From positions 1 through 7,707 of the forward strand of contig LCJJ01000037.1 in NCBI GenBank assembly GCA_000999175.1: a DNA stretch of 7,707 nt, written 5' to 3'. Shown here piece by piece: positions 1-6,020 of the stretch. The DNA is from Parcubacteria group bacterium GW2011_GWB1_44_7 (GTDB lineage Bacteria > Patescibacteria > Paceibacteria > UBA9973 > DSPV01). The translations under genes were made by a program, and so were the position numbers. The stretch's first letter is position 1; every line of letters starts with the position of its first letter. Below the pieces are notes generated by a model, which worked only from the letters and a program-made list of their open reading frames with translations, had not been told where the DNA came from and made no database searches.

Positions 1-17
1 TTTAATGTCAGGCCCCT

Positions 18-23
18 TATAAT
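18..23 (+). promoter_or_regulatory. Probable -10 box of the groESL promoter
   Basis: A perfect TATAAT lies 6 nt before the CIRCE inverted repeat and 53 nt before the groES start. The matching -35 box would fall at or just beyond the left window edge, so it cannot be judged. The predicted transcription start (about position 30) falls inside CIRCE, the usual arrangement for HrcA repression. Confidence 0.65.
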
Positions 24-28
24 TCATA

Positions 29-55
29 TTGGCACTCTTAAGTCGGGAGTGCTAA
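29..55 (+). promoter_or_regulatory. CIRCE operator (HrcA binding site) upstream of groES
   Basis: The sequence reads TTGGCACTC, nine spacer bases, then GAGTGCTAA. This matches the CIRCE consensus (TTAGCACTC-N9-GAGTGCTAA) at all but one base: the third base of the left arm is G instead of A. CIRCE is the operator of the heat-shock repressor HrcA and typically precedes groESL or dnaK operons. Its place between the -10 box and the groES start fits repression at the transcription start. No hrcA gene is present in the window, so the repressor must be encoded elsewhere. Confidence 0.93.
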
Positions 56-76
56 TTTAAATAATTAACATATATT

Positions 77-367
77 ATGAAACTCAAACCAATTTCAGAT
101 TATATTATCGTTGAACCTCAAAAACACGAGGCAAAGACCAAATCGGGGATAGTTTTGCCAGACACAGTGGAAAAAGAAAAACCGCAGGAAGGCGTAGTGG
201 CGGCGGCCGGCCCCGGCAAGATGCTGGAGAGCGGCAAAAGAATAGAGATGCAGGTGAAAACGGGCGACAGGGGGTTATTTTCAAAATACAGCCCGACGGA
301 AGTAAAGGTTGAGGGTAAAGAATATTTCGTCATCAGGGAAGACGACATAATGGCAATAATTAAATAA
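77..367 (+). CDS. groES: Co-chaperonin GroES (Hsp10)
   Basis: This 96-residue protein is the normal length for GroES, the heptameric lid of the cytoplasmic GroEL folding chamber. The mobile loop that docks on GroEL is visible at about residues 16-32, with the hydrophobic IVL tripeptide at 25-27 followed by PDT and KEKPQEG. The C-terminal half has the family pattern GDRGLFSKYSPTEVKVEGKE followed by a YFVIREDDIMAII-type ending. The ATG at 77 gives the canonical N-terminus (MKLKPISDYIIVEP) and has no clear Shine-Dalgarno sequence upstream. It is first in the CIRCE-controlled operon, with groEL 99 nt downstream. The gene looks intact, unlike groEL. Confidence 0.97.
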   Translation: MKLKPISDYIIVEPQKHEAKTKSGIVLPDTVEKEKPQEGVVAAAGPGKMLESGKRIEMQVKTGDRGLFSKYSPTEVKVEGKEYFVIREDDIMAIIK

Positions 368-368
368 T

Positions 369-2004
<1,636 letters not shown>

Positions 2005-2006
2005 TC

Positions 2007-2035
2007 AATCTATCGTCTTGCGATGACGATAGATT
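2007..2035. repeat. Hairpin just after groEL
   Basis: An 11-bp perfect stem, AATCTATCGTC with GACGATAGATT, closes a 7-nt loop (ttgcgat) starting 3 nt after the groEL stop. It lacks a following T-run, so it is more likely a 3'-end mRNA-stabilising hairpin than the terminator. Confidence 0.6.
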
Positions 2036-2053
2036 TAAATCCCATTGAATTAC

Positions 2054-2106
2054 GAGATTGATTTTTTTGTCATTCTGAAGGAGTCCCGCAAGGCGGGAAG
2101 AATCTC
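2054..2106. repeat. Imperfect hairpin in the groEL 3' region
   Basis: A 6-bp core stem (TCCCGC at 2084-2089 with GCGGGA at 2093-2098) sits inside weaker flanking complementarity (attct with agaat, gagatt with aatctc). The pattern resembles short palindromic intergenic repeats found dispersed in many bacterial genomes, but copy number cannot be judged from one window. Confidence 0.4.
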
Positions 2107-2124
2107 AATAGAATTAAGAATAAG

Positions 2125-2153
2125 ACCCGGGCTTTGGCTCGGGTTTTGTGTTT
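2125..2153 (+). repeat. Direct repeat copy 1 (29 nt) bounding the palindrome module
   Basis: This 29-nt sequence recurs at 3101-3129 with one mismatch (C at 2128, A at 3104). The last 25 nt are identical. It overlaps the groESL terminator. The two copies enclose both long palindromes and the PaaX/Cas2-like gene, so this copy marks a possible left boundary of an inserted module. Confidence 0.85.
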
Positions 2154-2154
2154 T
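2125..2154 (+). terminator. Intrinsic terminator of the groESL operon
   Basis: An 8-bp stem (ACCCGGGC with GCTCGGGT, one G-T pair, loop tttg) is followed by ttttgtgttttg. It is the first good intrinsic terminator after groEL. A near copy recurs at 3101-3129. Confidence 0.8.
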
Positions 2155-2164
2155 GTTTATTTTC

Positions 2165-2226
2165 TTTCTTTTAATATGGTGTCAAATCAGCGCTCGAGCG
2201 CTGATTTGACACCATATTAAAAGAAA
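2165..2226. repeat. Perfect 62-bp palindrome upstream of the PaaX/Cas2-like gene
   Basis: Each half is 31 nt and the two halves are exact reverse complements with no loop, centred on CTCGAG between 2195 and 2196. The core, GGTGTCAAATCA...TGATTTGACACC, recurs around the palindrome at 3024-3059. Each arm includes TTGACA reading outward, so the right arm can act as the -35 box of the downstream gene. The ends extend into AT-rich arms (tttcttttaatat). It could be a protein-binding operator, a cruciform or RNA hairpin, or a mobile-element end. Confidence 0.9.
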
Positions 2227-2234
2227 TATAATAT
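2206..2234 (+). promoter_or_regulatory. Promoter for the PaaX/Cas2-like gene, with its -35 inside the palindrome
   Basis: A consensus TTGACA at 2206-2211 lies in the right arm of the palindrome. TAATAT at 2229-2234 gives a 17-nt spacer, and the overlapping TATAAT at 2227-2232 gives 15. Anything binding the palindrome would block this promoter, which suggests autoregulation by the downstream protein (inference). Confidence 0.6.
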
Positions 2235-2290
2235 AGATAAAATAAACATAAATAAAAAAATATAGAAATAAATAAATAGAAATAAGCAAA

Positions 2291-2986
2291 ATGAATAAAA
2301 TTAAAAATAAACGCGAAAATAAATTTAAAATAACTTTGCATAATAAACAGGGATTGTTTATTAAATATTTGGGAGAAGAATGGAAAGAAGCGGAAAAAGC
2401 GTTTGCGAAACAGAAAGAGAAAGAGCGGCTGATAGAATTGGCTAAAAATACGGGAGTGGTTGCTGGTAAATTATTATTGGGATTATTGGCGGTGGGAGGA
2501 GTTTTGACTGTCGCCGCGGTGGCCCCGAATATTTTTTCAGCGTTCGGGCATTCTTTTCAAAAACGCCGATATTTTGACAAACAACAATTTAATAAAGATA
2601 AAAAATATTTGAAAAGACATAATTTAATTAAAATTAAAAAAATTAACAAAAACACTTTTGAATTATATTTAACGGAAAAGGGTAAAAATAAATCAATAGA
2701 AGAATCGTTTAAAAATTTTAAAATTCAGAAACCGCAAAAAGACGGATATTGGCGCGTGGTGATGTTTGATATTCCGAATAAATATAAATGGGCGCGCGAT
2801 GCTTTCCGTCGGAAGTTAAGGATAATGGGATTTCATCAATTGCAGGAAAGTGTATTTATCTTGCCATATCCTTGTGAAAAGGAAGTGATCCTGCTTATTG
2901 AAATATTAAACATCGCCGATTTTATTCATTTGATTAAAACAAAAGATTTTTCCGAAAATAAAGAATTGAACGAAGCATTTAGTTAA
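2291..2986 (+). CDS. PaaX-family protein with a C-terminal Cas2-like domain
   Basis: This 231-residue protein has a basic N-terminus, a charged helical stretch (about 29-52), a hydrophobic segment (about 55-84, rich in G, L, V and A) that may be membrane-associated, a winged-helix-like region (about 92-131, KKYLKRHNLIKIKK then a LYLTEKGK turn), and a C-terminal domain (about 153-205). In that domain YWRVVMFDIP ends the first strand with an Asp at 160, and RRKLRIMGFHQLQESVFILP matches the R..L...G...Q.SVF pattern of Cas2 and PaaX. Cas2-fold proteins include CRISPR adaptation subunits, VapD-type RNases and PaaX repressors. There is no cas1 or array here, so a CRISPR role is not supported. The gene is much more AT-rich than groEL or murB, has no Shine-Dalgarno site, and sits between two related palindromes. 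Its function is not known. It may be a repressor of its own promoter or a nuclease acting on the palindromes. Confidence 0.8.
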   Translation: MNKIKNKRENKFKITLHNKQGLFIKYLGEEWKEAEKAFAKQKEKERLIELAKNTGVVAGKLLLGLLAVGGVLTVAAVAPNIFSAFGHSFQKRRYFDKQQFNKDKKYLKRHNLIKIKKINKNTFELYLTEKGKNKSIEESFKNFKIQKPQKDGYWRVVMFDIPNKYKWARDAFRRKLRIMGFHQLQESVFILPYPCEKEVILLIEILNIADFIHLIKTKDFSENKELNEAFS

Positions 2987-3023
2987 TTTCAAAAATTTGT
3001 AAGATTTTTCTATTAATGTAAAT

Positions 3024-3059
3024 GGTGTCAAATCAACACTCGAGCGTTGATTTGACACC
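3024..3059. repeat. Second palindrome, downstream of the PaaX/Cas2-like gene
   Basis: This is a 36-nt palindrome with 18-nt arms and one mismatched pair (A3038 opposite C3045), centred on CTCGAG. It shares the GGTGTCAAATCA...TGATTTGACACC core with the upstream palindrome but lacks its AT-rich outer arms. It begins 38 nt after the stop codon at 2986 and is not followed by a T-run, so it is not a typical terminator. Confidence 0.88.
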
Positions 3060-3100
3060 GCGGATAAATGGCGTTTAAAGCAAAAATAAAAAACTTTGGC

Positions 3101-3129
3101 ACCAGGGCTTTGGCTCGGGTTTTGTGTTT
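3101..3129 (+). repeat. Direct repeat copy 2 (29 nt), a degenerate terminator copy
   Basis: It matches 2125-2153 with a single mismatch, which also breaks one pair of the terminator stem. Its end touches the left end of the IS element. It marks the possible right boundary of the palindrome module and still carries a T-rich tail, so it might weakly terminate transcription of the Cas2-like gene. Confidence 0.85.
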
Positions 3130-3151
3130 GTCAAAATCCCACATGTTTTAA

Positions 3152-3172
3152 CCACATACATCTGTCGGTTCT
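3152..3172 (+). repeat. IS left inner inverted repeat
   Basis: CCACATACATCTGTCGGTT followed by CT matches the reverse complement of 4177-4198 apart from two substitutions and one missing T. It overlaps the end of the transposase coding sequence, which is common for compact IS481 elements. Confidence 0.75.
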
Positions 3173-3402
3173 TTAATGGTTAATAATTGTAGCATTTCAT
3201 TCGGAGTTTTTCCATCTAAGGAGCAGTGTTCCAAATTATTGTATTCTTCGTTCCATGCTCTGATTTTTATTTCCAACTCTTTTACATTTTTAAATTTGCT
3301 TCTTTCATAAAACATTTCTTGGTCGGTTCGATGAGATCTTTCAACTTTTCCGTTCTGAGCCGGTTTGCCTGGATCAATCAGGTAGTGAATGATGTTGTGT
3401 TT

Positions 3403-3450
3403 TTGGCATAAGACATCAAGATCATGTTGGCATAAGACATCAAGATCATG
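3403..3450. repeat. 24-nt perfect tandem duplication within the transposase
   Basis: The 24-nt unit at 3403-3426 is repeated exactly at 3427-3450. It equals eight codons, so the frame is kept and the protein shows HDLDVLCQ twice in a row. Exact identity means a recent slippage event or an assembly artefact. Confidence 0.95.
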
Positions 3451-3796
3451 CAGTTTGGGGTTGAAAGGGTCCGAGCTCTTAAGATAACCGGTGTATCTGT
3501 TGGTAAAATTACTCCCGTTATCCGTCTTTATGGCTCTGATTCTGAACGGCGCGGTTTTGATCAATTCCTCCAGGAATCTTATTGAACTTAAATTCGAATA
3601 ATCGTCATAGATTTTCAAGTATCTCCATCGGGAAGCGCGATCAATGGCCGTAAATTGATAATACTGCTTGTTTCCAACCAAATCTGGTACATATTTAACA
3701 TCAATCTCAACCAATTCGCCCCGGCTCAAAGGAACTCTAATGTATTTGTATTTGATTTTCCTGGTTCGGTATTTTCTCGTCAATCCTTCTGTTCTG

Positions 3797-3836
3797 ATAA
3801 TTTTATGAACCGTGTTATAATTTTATGAACCGTGTT
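3797..3836. repeat. 20-nt perfect tandem duplication that splits the transposase
   Basis: The unit ataattttatgaaccgtgtt (3797-3816) is repeated exactly at 3817-3836. Twenty is not a multiple of three, so the extra copy shifts the frame and creates the stop at 3780. Removing one unit restores a continuous IS481 transposase. Confidence 0.95.
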
Positions 3837-4176
3837 TTTGTGAATGACGATCTTTTCTTTTTCCAGTCGCCATTTCAGTTTCTTGGCGCATAATTTAGTC
3901 TCCTTTCTCAGTTCAATGATTCTTTCTTTGATTCGTATCGGCGTTTCTTTCGGATGGCTTTTTGGCCTGGTTGATTGCGGCTCCAGTCCGGCTTCTCCAT
4001 GCTCGCGATATCCAGTCAGCCACCTCTCCAGGCTTCTTTGGCTATGCGGGCACACTTTGGCCACGTCTTTTGATTTAACCTCTTTATTGCAGATGGGCAG
4101 TACCCACCTTAATCTCTCTTCTTTGATTGTTTTTGGCATGTTTATACTCATATGCCAAGATATTATCTATCCTGGC

Positions 4177-4198
4177 AGAAACCGCCATATGTATGTGG
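4177..4198 (-). repeat. IS right inner inverted repeat
   Basis: Its reverse complement begins CCACATACATATGGCGGTT and pairs with the left inner repeat at 3152-3172. It lies upstream of the transposase start and may overlap that gene's promoter. Confidence 0.75.
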
Positions 4199-4214
4199 AC
4201 ATTACCAAAAAACC

Positions 4215-4243
4215 TTGACGAAGTTGTTTTTATTTTGTATTAT
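4215..4243 (+). promoter_or_regulatory. Promoter formed at the IS right end, reading outward
   Basis: TTGACG at 4215-4220 is the terminal sequence of the IS. TATTAT at 4238-4243 lies in the flanking DNA with an ideal 17-nt spacer. The predicted start is about 4250, giving a roughly 40-nt leader before the DUF218 gene. This is the classic form of a hybrid promoter created by IS insertion. Confidence 0.6.
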
Positions 4244-4276
4244 ATAGCGAAGTAAATTGACCTTTCACAACTAAAT

Positions 4277-4285
4277 AGGAGGTGG
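4277..4285 (+). promoter_or_regulatory. Strong Shine-Dalgarno site of the DUF218 gene
   Basis: AGGAGGTGG lies 3 nt before the ATG at 4289; measured from the AGGAGG core the spacing is 6 nt. It fixes the start codon and contrasts with groES, groEL, the Cas2-like gene and murB, which have no recognisable site. Confidence 0.85.
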
Positions 4286-4288
4286 AAA

Positions 4289-4822
4289 ATGGCCGAAAAG
4301 GATGCTTTGGTTGTTGTGTTTGGATACGGATGTCATCTGACTGAATCAATGAGGAGGTATCTTGATCGTGTTGTATCGTTTGTCGAAAGAAACAATGTTG
4401 TGGCGATCATTGTCACTGGCGGATACACAAACCGGAAAAGCGCGCCTGGAATCAGCGAAGCCGGAATGATGGCCGCATACTTGAAAAAGCAAGGAGTTAC
4501 GGTTCCCATTCTCTTGGAGAAAATGGCCGTAACGACAAACGAGAATCTTCGTGGTGTTGCTCGAATCGCAAACGAGCGGCGACTTTCTGACAGGCGAGTT
4601 GTCGTTTTCTGCGACAACGCGAGAGGTCTCAAGGTGAAAATCCTCGCGCGACTCATTCTCGGCCATTGGCCTGAGATCAAAACACACAAGCTGACGAAAG
4701 GATTGGCCGCGAAAATCAAGCAGCTTGTTATCGCTACACCGCTCGATGTGCTCGCTTCGCAGTTTCCATTTTTTGAGAGAATGGAACTCCGGAGAAAAGA
4801 GCATATCATGAACAACAGTTGA
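4289..4822 (+). CDS. DUF218 (YdcF/SanA/ElyC-like) protein
   Basis: This 177-residue protein has the DUF218 pattern. An N-terminal strand LVVVFGYG (7-14) is followed by the helix around RRYLDRVVSFV, then a strand VAIIVTGGYT with the TGG turn at 43-45, SEAGMMAAYL (56-65), ILLEKMAVTTNENL with Glu 77 and the NEN at 84-86, and a Rossmann-like strand VVVFCDNARG. Family members include E. coli YdcF, reported to bind S-adenosylmethionine, and the envelope proteins SanA and ElyC. No signal peptide or membrane helix is seen, so it is probably cytoplasmic, unlike SanA. Its substrate is unknown. It follows an IS-end promoter and precedes an APH-like gene 73 nt downstream on the same strand, so the two may be co-transcribed. 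Confidence 0.8.
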   Translation: MAEKDALVVVFGYGCHLTESMRRYLDRVVSFVERNNVVAIIVTGGYTNRKSAPGISEAGMMAAYLKKQGVTVPILLEKMAVTTNENLRGVARIANERRLSDRRVVVFCDNARGLKVKILARLILGHWPEIKTHKLTKGLAAKIKQLVIATPLDVLASQFPFFERMELRRKEHIMNNS

Positions 4823-4838
4823 GAGGAGACGCGATGCG

Positions 4839-4886
4839 CTCCTTTCTTTTCTTAAGCGATAAAAATCGCTATAATCAAGAAAGGAG
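4839..4886 (+). promoter_or_regulatory. Hairpin that can sequester the Shine-Dalgarno site of the APH-like gene
   Basis: CTCCTTTCTT (4839-4848) is exactly complementary to AAGAAAGGAG (4877-4886), which contains the ribosome-binding site of the gene starting at 4896. Between them an inner 6-bp stem, AGCGAT with ATCGCT (4855-4870), closes an aaaa loop. In a transcript from upstream this fold would hide the Shine-Dalgarno site. No T-run follows, so it is not a standard terminator. Confidence 0.65.
4870..4875 (+). promoter_or_regulatory. Possible internal -10 box before the APH-like gene
   Basis: TATAAT is a perfect -10 hexamer 20 nt before the ATG at 4896. The -35 position (TTTTCT at 4847-4852, 17-nt spacer) is poor. 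If used, the transcript would begin near 4882 and lack the left arm of the hairpin, giving an unsequestered ribosome-binding site. Confidence 0.4.
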
Positions 4887-4895
4887 GCCGACACC

Positions 4896-5930
4896 ATGAA
4901 CAACAGAATCACCGAAAAATATTTCACTCAAGATGATTTCTCTCAACGAGAGGCGGATGTCTTGGCGCAAGTCACGGCTGAAACAGGGTTTGTCGTGGAA
5001 AAGGAAATTTTTCGTGGCACGATTTATGATAAAGGCAAAGTCGGAAGTCTGATTTACAAGGGTACGCTGGATAGCAAATCGGCAGTGCTGAAACTGCAAG
5101 GGTTGAAGCCGGAAATTGACGAAGGTGAAATCGTTAGACACTTCACCGATCAAAACCAAAGCAAACTTGTCCGTGTTCCAACTCTCTATACTCACAAACC
5201 GTGGGCGGAGGAACGCGGCTACGGCTATCTCATCACCGAGTACCTTGATGCACCCAAGATTTTCGAGATGCCGTTTGCCGATGCAGGGCAGATGCGCGAT
5301 TTCGCTCGCTTCTATCAGGAGTATCGCACCTCGGCGCTTACGCGTTCTTGGGTTGAGCCGGAGACGAAGAAAGACAGCTTGGTATTTACCGTTCGCCGGG
5401 TAGATCACTGGCGTAAAATATCCGAACACAAGAAGTGGCTGAACTTAGAGGATTACGCGCCATATCTTGTCAGATATTACCCATTAGCGGTAAAACATCT
5501 GCCATCAATTCCTATGGTTTTCTGCCACGGCCATCTTACCGCGAACGACATCTATCGTTTGCCAGACGGCTCATTTGTCGTGTTATCGAACTTGTTTTGG
5601 TCGTACCGCCCGCAATGGTACGACCTTGCGTTTAATATTTGGAATTGTTTGATGCACATCCGGGATGTCAGCTACACCTTTGAGCAGTTGTTGAAATATG
5701 TTGAGGAGTGGCTCGCCGCATATCGCGATATTCCAGTTGCGAAACAAGACAAAGATTTTGAGCGCAAGATGAGCATTCTTCTTCTTGAGCGAACGATGGG
5801 CGCGATACTGGTTGACCTTGGCGCGAATGACTTCTACGAGCAAGAGGAAAATAAATCCTATTTTCGACACCTCCTAGATCTGCACCAGCAGTTATTTAAT
5901 CACTTGGCGGAAAAAATCGAAACTGTATAA
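4896..5930 (+). CDS. APH-fold (aminoglycoside phosphotransferase-like) protein, possibly a pseudokinase
   Basis: This 344-residue protein has the overall plan of the APH/choline-kinase group. An N-lobe contains VGSLIYKGTLDSKSAVLKLQG, with Lys 66 in the ATP-lysine position, and DEGEIVRHF as a helix-C candidate. The hinge is LITEYLDAP (112-120). A helical C-lobe has FCHGHLTANDIY (209-220) at the catalytic-loop position and WYDLAFNIW (241-249), matching the family YDLA segment. The usual HGD catalytic Asp is His here (HGH, 211-213), and the metal-binding Asp expected about 18 residues later is replaced in VVLSNLFW. The APH fold is thus supported but catalysis is doubtful. Start choice rests on a strong AAAGGAGG 8 nt upstream. 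It lies in a two-gene block with the DUF218 gene and ends at an intrinsic terminator. No substrate can be assigned, and antibiotic resistance is not implied. Confidence 0.7.
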   Translation: MNNRITEKYFTQDDFSQREADVLAQVTAETGFVVEKEIFRGTIYDKGKVGSLIYKGTLDSKSAVLKLQGLKPEIDEGEIVRHFTDQNQSKLVRVPTLYTHKPWAEERGYGYLITEYLDAPKIFEMPFADAGQMRDFARFYQEYRTSALTRSWVEPETKKDSLVFTVRRVDHWRKISEHKKWLNLEDYAPYLVRYYPLAVKHLPSIPMVFCHGHLTANDIYRLPDGSFVVLSNLFWSYRPQWYDLAFNIWNCLMHIRDVSYTFEQLLKYVEEWLAAYRDIPVAKQDKDFERKMSILLLERTMGAILVDLGANDFYEQEENKSYFRHLLDLHQQLFNHLAEKIETV

Positions 5931-5938
5931 CTTTGCAT

Positions 5939-5975
5939 AGCGCTTGCCGAAATTCGGCGAGCGCTTTTCTTTTTC
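5939..5975 (+). terminator. Intrinsic terminator after the APH-like gene
   Basis: A 12-bp stem (AGCGCTTGCCGA with TCGGCGAGCGCT, one G-T pair, aat loop) is followed by tttctttttc. It begins 8 nt after the stop codon at 5930 and separates the two-gene block from murB. Confidence 0.88.
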
Positions 5976-6005
5976 ATTAAAAATTGGTTCGCGCTAAAAT
6001 TTATA

Positions 6006-6014
6006 TGGTATAAT
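6006..6014 (+). promoter_or_regulatory. Extended -10 promoter of murB
   Basis: TGGTATAAT is a perfect extended -10 element. A weak -35 (TTGGTT at 5984-5989) lies 19 nt upstream. The -10 ends only 6 nt before the murB ATG, so transcription would start at or next to the first base of the start codon. Confidence 0.75.
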
Positions 6015-6020
6015 GCGAGC

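Larger units (their letters stand above)
3148..4151 (-). pseudogene. IS481-type DDE transposase, interrupted by a tandem duplication
   Basis: Read on the minus strand, the first part (4151-3780, 123 aa) has an N-terminal helix-turn-helix region (about residues 10-55, with SQRSLERWLTGYREHGEAGL) and a second basic helical region. The second part (3783-3148, 211 aa) is the retroviral-integrase-like catalytic core. The DDE residues are visible: Asp in VEIDVKYVPDL, Asp in IKTDNGSNF, and Glu in the PGKPAQNGKVERSH motif. The two parts are out of frame only because a 20-nt unit is repeated (3797-3836). Reading just one unit joins them as HKIIRTEGLTRKYRTRKIKY, a single protein of about 327 codons. A 24-nt in-frame duplication adds a second HDLDVLCQ just before the catalytic Glu region. 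As written it is probably inactive. The last codons overlap the left inner inverted repeat. Confidence 0.9.
3129..4220 (-). mobile_element. IS481-like insertion sequence
   Basis: The transposase gene is bracketed by imperfect inverted repeats. The left end reads TGTCAA (3129-3134) and, further in, CCACATACATCTGTCGGTT (3152-3170). The right end, read on the minus strand, starts CGTCAA (4220-4215) and continues to CCACATACATATGGCGGTT. The spacing from end to inner repeat differs by only one base between sides. The length of about 1.1 kb suits a single-ORF IS481 element. No target duplication could be identified, so the exact ends are uncertain by a few bases. Confidence 0.7.

Noticed and set aside
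2165..3059. CRISPR array or CRISPR-Cas locus suggested by the Cas2-like domain
   Set aside because: Only two palindromes exist, about 900 bp apart, with no spacers, no cas1 and no effector gene.
3780..3840. Programmed frameshift between two transposase frames, as in IS3-type elements
   Set aside because: The break coincides exactly with an extra copy of a 20-nt unit, and removing it restores a single continuous IS481-type protein.
4807..4906. The 12-mer catgaacaacag at the end of the DUF218 gene and at the start of the APH-like gene
   Set aside because: It is a short match 88 nt apart with no extension on either side. It is probably chance or minor sequence reuse, and gives no evidence for duplication.
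4346..5870. Minus-strand open frames opposite the DUF218 and APH-like genes
   Set aside because: The plus-strand genes have strong ribosome-binding sites and recognisable folds. The opposite frames show no motifs or start signals.
4896..5930. Aminoglycoside resistance gene
   Set aside because: The APH fold is broad, the catalytic aspartates appear to be replaced, and nothing in the context points to antibiotic resistance.
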